From contig CAZEPV010000001.1 in assembly GCA_964514235.1 (NCBI GenBank), forward strand, positions 62,001 through 126,000: a DNA stretch of 64,000 nt. The letters are read 5' to 3'. The notes beneath the pieces were generated by a model. It was not told the DNA's origin and made no database searches. It saw only the letters and a program-made list of their open reading frames with translations. A program made the position numbers and the translations under genes. Source of the DNA: JAAYRQ01 sp035647235 (GTDB lineage: Bacteria > Bacillota > Syntrophomonadia > Syntrophomonadales > Syntrophomonadaceae). This document shows, piece after piece, positions 1 to 7,985 of this stretch; the first letter of the stretch is position 1; each line of letters begins with the position of its first letter.

Positions 1-444
1 GCGGGGGAGATTTTTAAGGGTCAGGGTGCACAAATTCATGTAGGGCATGATGTTTTATTGGAAAGAAAAGTTAGATTATCATTAGGTGACAAGGCCCGCA
101 TTTATATAGGAGATAATAGTTATTTAGGGGATTTTTCTAATGTCTTAGCAGTTGAGGAAGTTAGGATAGGTAAAGGTTGTGCTATTAGTTGGCATGTATT
201 ATTTATGGATACTTCTTCACATCCCTTTGGATATCGGGGTGAAATCCCCCAAAGCAAAATTGCGCCCATAATTGTGGAAGATCATGTATGGATAGGATGC
301 AGGGCAGTAATATTAAAAGGGGTTACGGTTGGGGAAGGCGCTATTATAGCTAATAATGCTGTGGTTACCAAAAATGTACCCCCCCGTACTATGGTAGCTG
401 GGAATCCTGCTCTTGTTATTAAGGAAGATGTTATTTGGGAATAA
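1..444 (+). CDS. Hexapeptide-repeat acyltransferase, C-terminal part (5' end outside window)
   Basis: The reading frame is open from base 1, so the gene begins upstream of the window. The visible 147 codons show repeating [LIV]-G-x4 hexapeptides of a left-handed beta-helix (for example around IGDNSYLGD, VRIGKGC, VWIGCRAVI, VTVGEGAII) and end with the usual 'VAGNPALVIK' tail of the LacA/WcaF/CysE-type acyltransferases. Such enzymes move acetyl or other acyl groups from CoA or ACP to sugars, amino sugars or serine. The catalytic-type His lies in the 'SWHVLFMDTSSHP' segment. The acceptor cannot be told from the sequence. The next gene overlaps its stop, so the two are probably co-translated. Confidence 0.8.
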   Translation, partial: AGEIFKGQGAQIHVGHDVLLERKVRLSLGDKARIYIGDNSYLGDFSNVLAVEEVRIGKGCAISWHVLFMDTSSHPFGYRGEIPQSKIAPIIVEDHVWIGCRAVILKGVTVGEGAIIANNAVVTKNVPPRTMVAGNPALVIKEDVIWE

Positions 445-1079
445 AAGTGGAAGTTTACTCTGGTGAAGAGGATGGTGTCCTGGGTATAGGGGTCAATATA
501 ATAGATAAAAGGGCTAACTTAGCTGACCTACTAGCGGCCTGGCAGCCCCTATGTGATGATACAGACATTTTTAGGCCCTATGGTAATGCTATAAATGCAT
601 CTTGCAAAGGATGCCTGATTAACTGTTGTAATACTGCTTATGTTATTCCAGATATAATCGCTTTTAAAAAAATATCTGCATATTTGGGTCTTAGTTATAG
701 GGAATTTATCCAGAATTTTTTTCAAAAGGATAAAATAGAACATGGCTTACTTCGTCTCCAGCCTGAACCTTGTATATTTTTAAAAAATAATATCTGTACA
801 ATTTATGAAAGGCGGACTTTATTGTGCCGCTTTTATTTATGCAGTCAATTATTACCTAGTACAGAGCAACTGATATATTCACTTACTTGGACTGGTGCGG
901 CTGCTATGCAGCTTTTTGCCTGGGAAAAAGGACTTATTAAGCCTATTTTAAAAAAGGGACTAACTAGTTTTGACCTCTTGTTCGTGAATTTATTGGAGGA
1001 ATATCGTAGTGACCCTAAAATAAGGTGGTTCAGTGAAGCTGCTGGATATGAAGATGTGCCTTTGCAGCCGTTTTTGTAG
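435..1079 (+). CDS. YkgJ-type cysteine-cluster protein (putative Zn/Fe-binding)
   Basis: A 214-residue protein with clustered cysteines: CxxC then CC near residue 60 (SCKGCLINCC), then single Cys residues in 'EPCIFLKNNICTIYERRTLLCRFYLC'. This spacing is typical of the YkgJ/UPF0153 family, thought to bind a zinc ion or Fe-S cluster; no enzyme activity is established for the family. The start chosen is TTG with AAGGAAG seven bases upstream, overlapping the acyltransferase stop by 10 bases. A GTG four codons in is an alternative. The partner and role are unknown. Confidence 0.7.
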   Translation: MGIKVEVYSGEEDGVLGIGVNIIDKRANLADLLAAWQPLCDDTDIFRPYGNAINASCKGCLINCCNTAYVIPDIIAFKKISAYLGLSYREFIQNFFQKDKIEHGLLRLQPEPCIFLKNNICTIYERRTLLCRFYLCSQLLPSTEQLIYSLTWTGAAAMQLFAWEKGLIKPILKKGLTSFDLLFVNLLEEYRSDPKIRWFSEAAGYEDVPLQPFL

Positions 1080-1532
1080 GGGGCGTGAAAGGTAAGATGT
1101 GGAAGGTCTGGTGTGGCTTATCCTAAGACCCACCCTTTTTAAGTAGAGGCGATTTGAATCGCCCTTATATCTCGGCTACCTTCTCGGCGATACCGCCCCC
1201 CCGCCCCGAATGAATTCGGGGCTACGGGCAGGGGAATTTGGGATTATAGCAGGGAAGTTCGGGATGATGGGTGTATGGCCGAACGGGTTTAAAAATAATA
1301 CCGATTACTGATCCATTAGCGGGGAATGGACTTTAAAATGTAAGGTGCTGGGCTGTTAAGATAGGTGTGTATTTATGGTATGTTTTACTGTTGAACGGGA
1401 TGGTTTGACAGTATTTTTTGCTTTTAGGCAGGATTTTCAACTATTAACCTGAATATAATAACTGTTATACTTTTTTAAAACCTATATTTTTAGGTTGTGG
1501 TTCGGAGTCAATAAAAATAAGGAGGGTTAAAC
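1080..1532. other. Gene-free region with small palindromes
   Basis: No coding potential was found in these 453 bases. The first part is locally GC-rich and has two perfect short palindromes (1148-1163 and 1204-1221), unlike the AT-rich surroundings. The last 100 bases are AT-rich and should hold the promoter of the liv operon; TATAAT occurs near 1455 but no convincing -35 box was found. Confidence 0.5.
1148..1221. repeat. Pair of perfect palindromes, REP/IRU-like
   Basis: GGCGAT-TTGA-ATCGCC at 1148-1163 and CCCCGAAT-GA-ATTCGGGG at 1204-1221 are perfect stem-loops separated by 40 GC-rich bases. There is no T-tract behind either, so they are not ordinary terminators. The type resembles dispersed small palindromic repeats found in many genomes; only one copy of each is visible in this window. 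Confidence 0.5.
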
Positions 1533-2684
1533 TTGAAAAGAAAAATTGCATTATTGTTGTGTATTTTCATGATCTTTACCTTAGTGGTGGGGTGTGGGGG
1601 GCAGTCGGCCCAAGATGAAGAAGTAATCAAATTAGGTTATTTGGGAGCTAAAACGGGTTCAGTAGCTAACTATGGAATCCCTGCAGAAAAGGGTATGAAA
1701 CTAGCTATTGAAGAAATAAATGAAAGTGGTGGGGTTTTAGGGAAAAAGCTAGTAGGTATCTACGAAGATAATAAAGGCGAAAACTCTGATGTGGCTGTTA
1801 TCGTAGATAAATATATTAGTCGGGATAAAGTAGTAGCACTCGTTGGGGACCCTTGTACTGGTCTTACTAAGGTAGCTGCTGATTTAGCCCAAAAGAACGA
1901 AATTGTCATTTTCTCCCCTGGAGCTACTGGTGATGGGGTAGTAGAAATTGGAGACTATGTATTTAGAAATACTTTACTAGACATATTTGCGGTGCCTGCA
2001 GTAGTAGAATGGATGGTTAAGGAAAAGGGCTGGACCGATATGGCAGTAGTTACTACCTTAGATATAGGGTATAGCACGGATTTAACCCCTGTATTCGAAA
2101 AAGCCATTGATGAGAAGGGTGCTAAGATAGTTTTTGAGGATAGTATTAATTCTGGAGAAACTGACTTTACGGCCCAAGTAACGAAACTAAAAAATGCTAA
2201 TGCTGATGTCTTAGTATTTACTGGTTATTACACCGAAGCTGCTTTATTCATGAATGAAGTCAAAAAGCAAAACCTGGATATAGTTTTAGTCGGTGGGGAT
2301 GGTCTATATGGCCAAGACTTGGCTAAATTAGGTCAAAGTGCGGTCGAGGAGAAGGTTATTTTTTACTGTGGATTTTCTAGTGACCAGCCTAGCCCAGAAA
2401 CTGCGGAATTTTTGGATAAATATCGGGCTAAATTTAATGAAGAACCAGATATGTTCTCAGCCCAGTATTATGATGCGGTAATGATTTTGGCTAAGGCTAT
2501 GGAAGATGCTGCTAGCGATGATCCTACAGTATTTCGCGACGAATTGGCCAAACTCAAGGATTATCCAGGTGTTTCCGGCAATACAACCTTCAGGGAAGAT
2601 AGAGAACCTATTAAAAGCCCAGTCTGTTTAATAACTATAAAAGATGGAAAATTTACTTTACTAGACCAGATAGATGTGAAATAG
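1533..2684 (+). CDS. livJ: Branched-chain amino acid-type ABC transporter, substrate-binding lipoprotein
   Basis: A 383-residue extracellular binding protein. The N-terminus (MKRKIALLLCIFMIF...VVGC) is a lipoprotein signal peptide with lipobox VVGC, so the mature protein is anchored to the outer face of the membrane. The body follows the LivJ/Leu-Ile-Val-binding fold (IKLGYLGAKTGSVANYG, then VVALVGDPCTGLTKVAADLAQ, then ADVLVFTGYYTEAALFMNEV). Start is TTG, preceded by AAGGAGGG. It feeds the LivH/LivM/LivG genes downstream, from which it is separated by 128 bases with a long hairpin; this may set a higher level of binding protein. The ligand may be an amino acid or another small carboxylate. 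Confidence 0.9.
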   Translation: MKRKIALLLCIFMIFTLVVGCGGQSAQDEEVIKLGYLGAKTGSVANYGIPAEKGMKLAIEEINESGGVLGKKLVGIYEDNKGENSDVAVIVDKYISRDKVVALVGDPCTGLTKVAADLAQKNEIVIFSPGATGDGVVEIGDYVFRNTLLDIFAVPAVVEWMVKEKGWTDMAVVTTLDIGYSTDLTPVFEKAIDEKGAKIVFEDSINSGETDFTAQVTKLKNANADVLVFTGYYTEAALFMNEVKKQNLDIVLVGGDGLYGQDLAKLGQSAVEEKVIFYCGFSSDQPSPETAEFLDKYRAKFNEEPDMFSAQYYDAVMILAKAMEDAASDDPTVFRDELAKLKDYPGVSGNTTFREDREPIKSPVCLITIKDGKFTLLDQIDVK

Positions 2685-2697
2685 TATAGAATGTATT

Positions 2698-2727
2698 AAG
2701 GCTCGTCTACAAAGGGCGGGCCTTAGT
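2698..2727 (+). terminator. Hairpin after livJ, weak or partial terminator
   Basis: AAGGCTCG pairs with CGGGCCTT (one G-U pair) around a short loop directly after livJ. The following sequence is T-poor, so read-through into livH is expected and the hairpin may instead protect the livJ mRNA end. Confidence 0.45.
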
Positions 2728-2738
2728 ATTCTGTGTAG

Positions 2739-2785
2739 ACATAAAATGTAAAACGCTAAAGCTTTTGGCCTTTTACGTTTTATGT
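2739..2785 (+). other. Long imperfect inverted repeat between livJ and livH
   Basis: Roughly 22-base arms starting ACATAAAATGTAAAACG and ending with its near-complement CGTTTTATGT fold into a long stem with few mismatches. It lies just upstream of the livH ribosome site (GGGAGGG). It could limit translation or expression of the membrane genes relative to livJ. Confidence 0.5.
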
Positions 2786-2812
2786 TTATCGTTTAATTAA
2801 GGGAGGGCACAT

Positions 2813-3688
2813 ATGTTTTGGGAACAGCTGCTTAATGGACTTACTTTAGGTAGTTCCTATGCCTTGATTGCTCTAGGCTATACTATGGTATATGGAATTA
2901 TCCAGCTCATAAATTTTGCCCATGGGGAAATTTATATGTTTGGGGCCTTTGTAGGTCTACTTTTAGTAACAGTTTTTGGTTTAAATATTGTAGTGGCCTT
3001 AATCGGTGCCATGATATTTTGTATGCTCTTGGGCATGTTAGTCGAGAGGATTGCCTACCGTCCCTTAAGGGGTAAATCATCGCGTCTGTCAGCCCTTATT
3101 AGTGCCATCGGAGTCTCTATCTTCCTATCTACTTTAATGGTTTTAATCAGGGGGCCTAATACTACCCGCTATCCGGAAATAATTAAAATTAATACCTATA
3201 CTATTGGTTCGGTTAGTGTATCGTCTTTGCAAATTATAATTTTGCTGGTGGCAACCCTCTTGATGGTAGGCTTACAAGTCATGATTAGGAAGACTCAGAT
3301 AGGTAAAGCTATGCGGGCTTGTTCACAGGATATTGAAGCCTCTTACTTGATGGGGATTAGTGTGAATCGGGTTATTTCTTTTACTTTCGCTATTGGTTCT
3401 GCTCTGGCAGCGGCTGGGGGAGTCATGGTGGGGGTCTATTATAATGCAGTCTGGCCTTATATGGGCCTTATGGCGGGGCTAAAAGCCTTCGCTGCAGCAG
3501 TATTGGGTGGTATTGGTTCCATTCCAGGGGCTATGATAGGGGGCATAACCATAGGTGTCCTAGAAATATTCGGGGTAGCTTATTTGTCTTCTTCTTATAA
3601 GGATGCTATAGCTTTTGCTATATTAATTCTCGTCTTAATTATTCGTCCCCAAGGGATTTTAGGACAAAAGAAAATTAAAAAGGTGTAG
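2813..3688 (+). CDS. livH: Branched-chain amino acid ABC transporter permease LivH
   Basis: A 291-residue integral membrane protein with about eight hydrophobic segments. It starts 'MFWEQLLNGLTLGSSYALIALGYTMVYGIIQLINFAHGE', the signature opening of LivH permeases, and has the conserved 'AAVLGGIGSIPGAMIGG' cytoplasmic loop that contacts the ATPase. It forms the channel with LivM. The start follows a GGGAGGG site; livM begins one base after its stop. Confidence 0.93.
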   Translation: MFWEQLLNGLTLGSSYALIALGYTMVYGIIQLINFAHGEIYMFGAFVGLLLVTVFGLNIVVALIGAMIFCMLLGMLVERIAYRPLRGKSSRLSALISAIGVSIFLSTLMVLIRGPNTTRYPEIIKINTYTIGSVSVSSLQIIILLVATLLMVGLQVMIRKTQIGKAMRACSQDIEASYLMGISVNRVISFTFAIGSALAAAGGVMVGVYYNAVWPYMGLMAGLKAFAAAVLGGIGSIPGAMIGGITIGVLEIFGVAYLSSSYKDAIAFAILILVLIIRPQGILGQKKIKKV

Positions 3689-4570
3689 GTGAACATGGTG
3701 GAAGGCTTTTTATCGCAGTTCGTTGATGCTTATTATCTTCGCATCATGGTAATAATCGGGATTAATATTATTCTTGCTTTAGGCTTAAATTTAATTACAG
3801 GTGTTACAGGTCAACTTTCCATGGGCCACGCTGGCTTTATGAGCATAGGTGCTTATACTGCTGCTATTTTAACCCTGCAATTTGGCTTGCCTTTTGGACC
3901 TGCCTTAGTAGCGGGGGCTTGTATGGCTGGTCTTTTTGGCTTCTTCATAGGTATTCCTACTTTACGCCTGGAAGGCGATTATTTAGCTATGGTAACTATA
4001 GGTTTTGGGGAAATTATCCGCGTATTTTTCCTTAATTTTGAACTAGGTGGGAAAGCTACTGGTTTATATGGGATGACCAAATCTACGACTTTTACCACAG
4101 TATGGATATTAGTTATAATTATAATTTTTCTAAATGCTAAACTTCTGAAATCCAGATATGGTCGGGCCATGTATGCCATTAGGGAGGACGAAATAGCTGC
4201 TGAAGCTACGGGTATCAATACTACCCTTATGAAGGTTTTGGCCTTTACTGTGGGGGCTTTTTTGGCGGGTTTAGCTGGGGGATTATATGCTCATTATATG
4301 GGCTATATTGCGCCTAAGGACTTTGCCTTTATGAAATCCATTGAAATATTAAATATGGTTGTTTTGGGTGGTATGGGTAGCATTCCAGGTAGCATTTTAG
4401 GGGCCTTTATTCTTACTATTGCCCCAGAGATGCTCAGAATTGTAGATGAATATAGGCTTTTATTTTACGGGGCTTTATTAGTAATATTAATGATATTTAG
4501 ACCTAATGGCTTATTAGGTAATGTGAGAATTTACGATATTAAAAAGCGTTTCAAGAAAAAAGAGGTGTGA
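3689..4570 (+). CDS. livM: Branched-chain amino acid ABC transporter permease LivM
   Basis: A 293-residue membrane permease. Family features are 'ALGLNLITGVTGQLSMGHAGFMSIGAYTAA' near the N-terminus and 'MVVLGGMGSIPGSILGA' near the C-terminus, the ATPase-coupling loop. A GTG start at 3689 immediately follows livH; an in-frame ATG two codons on is possible. It partners LivH in the membrane. Confidence 0.93.
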   Translation: MNMVEGFLSQFVDAYYLRIMVIIGINIILALGLNLITGVTGQLSMGHAGFMSIGAYTAAILTLQFGLPFGPALVAGACMAGLFGFFIGIPTLRLEGDYLAMVTIGFGEIIRVFFLNFELGGKATGLYGMTKSTTFTTVWILVIIIIFLNAKLLKSRYGRAMYAIREDEIAAEATGINTTLMKVLAFTVGAFLAGLAGGLYAHYMGYIAPKDFAFMKSIEILNMVVLGGMGSIPGSILGAFILTIAPEMLRIVDEYRLLFYGALLVILMIFRPNGLLGNVRIYDIKKRFKKKEV

Positions 4571-4572
4571 CT

Positions 4573-5337
4573 ATGAGTATCTTAAAACTTGAAGGGATAA
4601 CTCAAGAGTTTGGAGGCTTAAGAGCCCTAGATACCGTAAGTATGGAAGTAGAACAAGGTAAGATTTTCGGTATTATTGGCCCTAATGGGGCAGGTAAGAC
4701 TACCTTGTTTAATATTATTACGGGGATATATATACCTACCGAAGGCAACTTATTTTTTAAGGATGGGGATATAACTAGCACCCCAGCCTATAATGTGGCC
4801 CGTTTGGGTATAGGCCGAACTTTCCAGAATATAAGGCTTTTCGGGAAATTATCGGTTATAGATAATGTTAAAGTGGGTAGTCATGGGGTTACTAGCTCTG
4901 GGTTTATAAGCAATTTATTTGCTTTGCCCAAAGCCAAAAAAGAGGAAGAAATTATAACTGCTAAAGCTTTAGATTTGTTAGAGTTGGTAGGCTTGGCTGA
5001 TGTTAAGTTAGAATTTGCTGATAGTCTGGCTTATGGTGATCAAAGACGTTTAGAAATAGCCAGGGCCTTAGCTTTGGAACCGACCTTATTACTACTAGAT
5101 GAACCAGCTGCAGGTATGAACTCAGCAGAAAAGTTGGATTTGATGGAATTGATTAATCTAATTAAAGAGGAGTATAAGCTAACTATATTATTGGTAGAAC
5201 ATGATATGGATTTAGTTATGAATATATGCGATCTGATAGCTGTTTTAGATTACGGTAAAAAAATTGCGGAAGGGACTCCCCAAGAAGTCAAAAGTGATGA
5301 AAGAGTTATCATGTCTTACTTAGGGGTACAAGTATGA
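4573..5337 (+). CDS. livG: Branched-chain amino acid ABC transporter ATP-binding protein LivG
   Basis: A 254-residue ABC ATPase with Walker A GPNGAGKTT (near residue 38), the signature region as 'LAYGDQRRLEIARAL', Walker B 'LLLLDEPAAGMN' and switch His in 'LLVEHDMDLVM'. The LivG-specific 'AGMN' after Walker B separates it from LivF, which normally has 'GLAP'. The ATG at 4573 has GAGGTG five bases upstream and is preferred to the GTG two codons earlier. No livF follows: the next gene overlaps its stop and encodes an unrelated permease. Whether LivG works as a homodimer or borrows a LivF from elsewhere cannot be told. Confidence 0.92.
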   Translation: MSILKLEGITQEFGGLRALDTVSMEVEQGKIFGIIGPNGAGKTTLFNIITGIYIPTEGNLFFKDGDITSTPAYNVARLGIGRTFQNIRLFGKLSVIDNVKVGSHGVTSSGFISNLFALPKAKKEEEIITAKALDLLELVGLADVKLEFADSLAYGDQRRLEIARALALEPTLLLLDEPAAGMNSAEKLDLMELINLIKEEYKLTILLVEHDMDLVMNICDLIAVLDYGKKIAEGTPQEVKSDERVIMSYLGVQV

Positions 5338-6281
5338 GGCTTACACTCCCACTGGTGTATGGTGCTATATTTTTAGGAGTCCTTTTTATGTCGACATCGG
5401 CAATAATTATTAGATATACTCTAGCACCTGCTATGATTATAGCTTTTTATCGGGTAGTCTTTACCTCATTTTTTGCGGCCCTTTTTCGTGGTTCTAGACT
5501 TCGCCCTAGCCTCACTAATATTGCTAAGACCGATTTCATTTTTATTGCAGGGGCAGGCTTTTTTCTGGCCTTGCATTTTGCATTTTGGATAAGTTCTTTA
5601 AGTTATACCAGCATTTCGAGTTCAGTTTTATTTACTAATCTACAAGTAATTTTCGTCTTTATTTTTTCAGTATTCTTTTTAAAGGAAAAACTCCATCCCT
5701 TGGCTACTATCGGAATTCTTGTAGCTTTAGCTGGTTCAGTTTTAATCGGCTTGGGGGATATAAAGCAAGGCCGATTTTTGGGGGATATCTTAGCCCTAGC
5801 CAGTGGGCTTTTTGTGGCCATCTACTTTATAATCGGGCGAGATGTCAGAAAAAGAATCGACGCTTTAACTTATACTAGTATTACTAGTTTTGTAGCGGCA
5901 CTAGTTCTATTCTTAGCTGCTTTAATTTTTAGTTTAGAATTTACGGGCTATGGATTAAGTGTCTGGTTACTTTTTATCTTACTAGCACTGGTGGCTGGTG
6001 TGGGTGGTCATGCTATTCTAAATTGGGCTTTAAAGTATGTCAAAGCACCACTTGTGGCAGTATCTATTTTAGGTGAATCGGTTGGGGCTAGTATACTGGC
6101 CTATTTGTTTTTTAAGGAATACCTTATGTGGTATCAGATGATAGGTGGGTTCTTGATTTTAGCGGGGATTTATGTAGCCGCGGTTTACGAGGCCAAGACA
6201 GCCACCAAACAGGGGGACGGTTCTGCGTTTGGGAACACCAAACAGGGGGACGGTTCTGCGTTTGGGAATGATTTCACATGA
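5334..6281 (+). CDS. EamA/DMT-family transporter with repeat-extended C-terminus
   Basis: A 315-residue protein with two EamA (drug/metabolite transporter) halves and about ten membrane segments, e.g. 'FWISSLSYTSISSSVLFTNLQVIFVFIFS' in the first half and the matching EamA pattern in the second. Members export amino acids, purines or other metabolites; the substrate is not predictable. ATGA overlap with livG indicates translational coupling, and it stands where livF would be expected. The last 25 residues lie outside the EamA fold and are coded by a 33-base direct repeat (twice TKQGDGSAFGN), probably a later addition at the gene end. Confidence 0.85.
   Translation: MRLTLPLVYGAIFLGVLFMSTSAIIIRYTLAPAMIIAFYRVVFTSFFAALFRGSRLRPSLTNIAKTDFIFIAGAGFFLALHFAFWISSLSYTSISSSVLFTNLQVIFVFIFSVFFLKEKLHPLATIGILVALAGSVLIGLGDIKQGRFLGDILALASGLFVAIYFIIGRDVRKRIDALTYTSITSFVAALVLFLAALIFSLEFTGYGLSVWLLFILLALVAGVGGHAILNWALKYVKAPLVAVSILGESVGASILAYLFFKEYLMWYQMIGGFLILAGIYVAAVYEAKTATKQGDGSAFGNTKQGDGSAFGNDFT
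6204..6268 (+). repeat. Two tandem 33-base direct repeats inside the EamA gene end
   Basis: Unit 1 is 6204-6236 and unit 2 starts at 6237; they match for 32 bases. Each holds the G-rich core CAGGGGGACGGTTCTG. The unit length is a multiple of three, so it adds the same 11 residues twice. The composition differs from the AT-rich gene around it. Confidence 0.85.
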
Positions 6282-6386
6282 TGATCCTTAGTTCTGGGAA
6301 TCCAGTGCTACGGGTACTAGGATTCGGGACTACGTATAGCCAACTTATCCCTAGCGGAGATAGAAGAATTAATAAGTGAAATAGGG

Positions 6387-6439
6387 AAAGGTGTAGGACG
6401 AAGGTGTGTTATTAATTACCTCCGTCTTACACCCTTTTT
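6387..6439. terminator. Bidirectional terminator between EamA gene and spoIID-like gene
   Basis: AAAGGTGTAGGACGAAGG pairs, with a few G-U pairs, to CCTCCGTCTTACACCCTTT across a 15-base loop, ending in a T-run on the plus strand and beginning with an A-containing run for the opposite direction. It lies between two convergent genes. Confidence 0.75.
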
Positions 6440-6447
6440 GGGGACTC

Positions 6448-7410
6448 TTATTCGTATAATTTTGTCCAAGTGGCTTGGGGAAAGTAATGTTCTACTATTT
6501 CTTTGGCAGTTAAATTTTTATCTTTGGCGAGGGCGTAGGCTCCCCATTGTTCCATACCACAACCATGCCCCCAACCTTTGCCTTTGAATATAATATCATC
6601 GCCCTTAGGTTTTATACTGGTTAGTTTGGTAGAAAACAATTTATCAAAACCTATTTCCTTTCGTAAATCTACTGCAGATATAGTAGCCTCACCTGCTGAT
6701 ATAGTTAAGGCTCGTTTAGATGGACCCCGTTTGCTTATTTTAATATCATCTAGGGAACCAGCCTTATCACCCATTATTTTTTTTACTTCTGCACGGTCTA
6801 CTTTTACAGTCCAGTTACGATATTTTTGGGGGGCTTTCTTTATCCCACCTGTATCAACTGGTACGATATAGGGGGCTTTATCGGCTAGATTGGGGAAGCC
6901 TTCCTTTATACTAGCAGTTTTACGGTCTGAGACTGAATGGAATAGAGCGAAAACAAACTTGCCTTTTGCTGTAGTCAGGATTTGCCCTCTAGTTTCTTCA
7001 ACGGCTTTTATGATTTTATCTGTAACATTTTCTCTACTGTAAGCCTGGAATTCTGTGTGGTCATCACTGGCATCTGTGCCATGTTTATTTTGTGTACCAC
7101 CTTCATATTCAATTAATGCCAAGGTCATAGTACGAGCTACAATGGCTTGCGCTTTTAAGGCTTCTATAGGGAATTCATTACCTATTTCAGCTGCTACTAC
7201 ACCTTTCAAGTATTCCTCCAATTTTATTTCTTCTTTTAGACCTGTATCTTTACGATATAGGGTTATAACAGGCTCCTTATCATATTTTTCGACTTCAGGG
7301 GCCAATTTAATCGGTTTAGGGGCAGGGGGCTTCTTTTTACCGCAACCTACTAGGGAAAATGATGTTGCGATTATAAATACAAGCAAAAGAACACTCAAAC
7401 GTTTTATCAT
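6448..7410 (-). CDS. SpoIID/LytB-domain lipoprotein (peptidoglycan lytic transglycosylase-like)
   Basis: A 320-residue protein starting with a lipoprotein signal (MIKRLSVLLLVFIIATSFS, lipobox LVGC). The SpoIID domain is clear: 'LEEYLKGVVAAEIGNEF' with the catalytic-type Glu, 'EALKAQAIVARTM', and the C-terminal 'GHGCGMEQWGAYALAK' motif. SpoIID proteins cut the glycan strands of peptidoglycan, classically during engulfment in sporulation. The lipoprotein anchor and the absence of spoIIQ or spoIIID nearby mean it may be a vegetative paralogue. RBS AAAGGAG precedes the ATG. Confidence 0.85.
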   Translation of the reverse strand: MIKRLSVLLLVFIIATSFSLVGCGKKKPPAPKPIKLAPEVEKYDKEPVITLYRKDTGLKEEIKLEEYLKGVVAAEIGNEFPIEALKAQAIVARTMTLALIEYEGGTQNKHGTDASDDHTEFQAYSRENVTDKIIKAVEETRGQILTTAKGKFVFALFHSVSDRKTASIKEGFPNLADKAPYIVPVDTGGIKKAPQKYRNWTVKVDRAEVKKIMGDKAGSLDDIKISKRGPSKRALTISAGEATISAVDLRKEIGFDKLFSTKLTSIKPKGDDIIFKGKGWGHGCGMEQWGAYALAKDKNLTAKEIVEHYFPQATWTKLYE

Positions 7411-7452
7411 TTTATCGCTCCTTTAATTTTTTAATTCTTTATAAATAGTTCT

Positions 7453-7481
7453 TTGTTAAGAGTGGTAAATTTATGTATAAT
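7453..7481 (+). promoter_or_regulatory. Sigma-A promoter for trmL operon
   Basis: TTGTTA at 7453-7458 and TATAAT at 7476-7481 are separated by exactly 17 bases, 34 bases upstream of the trmL start, in the gap divergent from the SpoIID-like gene. Confidence 0.75.
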
Positions 7482-7515
7482 AAATTTGAGTGATTAAGAT
7501 TATGGGGGAAATCTA

Positions 7516-7971
7516 GTGCATATTGTTTTAGTAGAACCCGAAATACCACAGAATACGGGAAATATTGTGCGTACTTGTGCTTTAACCAATACAGTCTTGC
7601 ATCTTATAAAGCCATTGGGCTTTTCCCTAGAGGATCGATACTTAAAAAGGGCTGGTCTTGATTATTGGGATAAAGTTAAAATACATGTTTGGGATAGTTA
7701 TGAGGATATGGTTGATAATTTCAAGCAGAATTTAGTCTATTTAGCCACCACTAAAACATCTTATAATTATAGCCAAGCGAAATTTAATAATGACGATATG
7801 ATAGTATTTGGTTCGGAAAGCAAGGGTTTACCAGAACATATCTTAGCTAGTAGTCCCAATCAAATAAGAATACCTATGTTAGATATCGGGCGGTCTTTAA
7901 ACCTTAGCAATGCGGTTGCCATAGTTTTATATGAAAGCCTAAGACAGGATAATTTTTTTGGTCTAGAATAA
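7516..7971 (+). CDS. trmL: tRNA (cytidine(34)-2'-O)-methyltransferase
   Basis: A 151-residue SPOUT methyltransferase that methylates the ribose of the wobble base in tRNA-Leu species using S-adenosylmethionine. Diagnostic segments are the opening 'MHIVLVEPEIPQNTGNIVRTCALT', the mid 'DIVFGSESKGLP'-like 'IVFGSESKGLPEHIL' and the trefoil-knot 'IRIPMLDIGRSLNLSNAVAIVLYE'. The length is typical for TrmL/YibK. Start GTG after GGGGGAAATCTA. The HD-GYP gene follows after 14 bases. Confidence 0.93.
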   Translation: MHIVLVEPEIPQNTGNIVRTCALTNTVLHLIKPLGFSLEDRYLKRAGLDYWDKVKIHVWDSYEDMVDNFKQNLVYLATTKTSYNYSQAKFNNDDMIVFGSESKGLPEHILASSPNQIRIPMLDIGRSLNLSNAVAIVLYESLRQDNFFGLE

Positions 7972-7985
7972 TTAGCATAGGGGGT

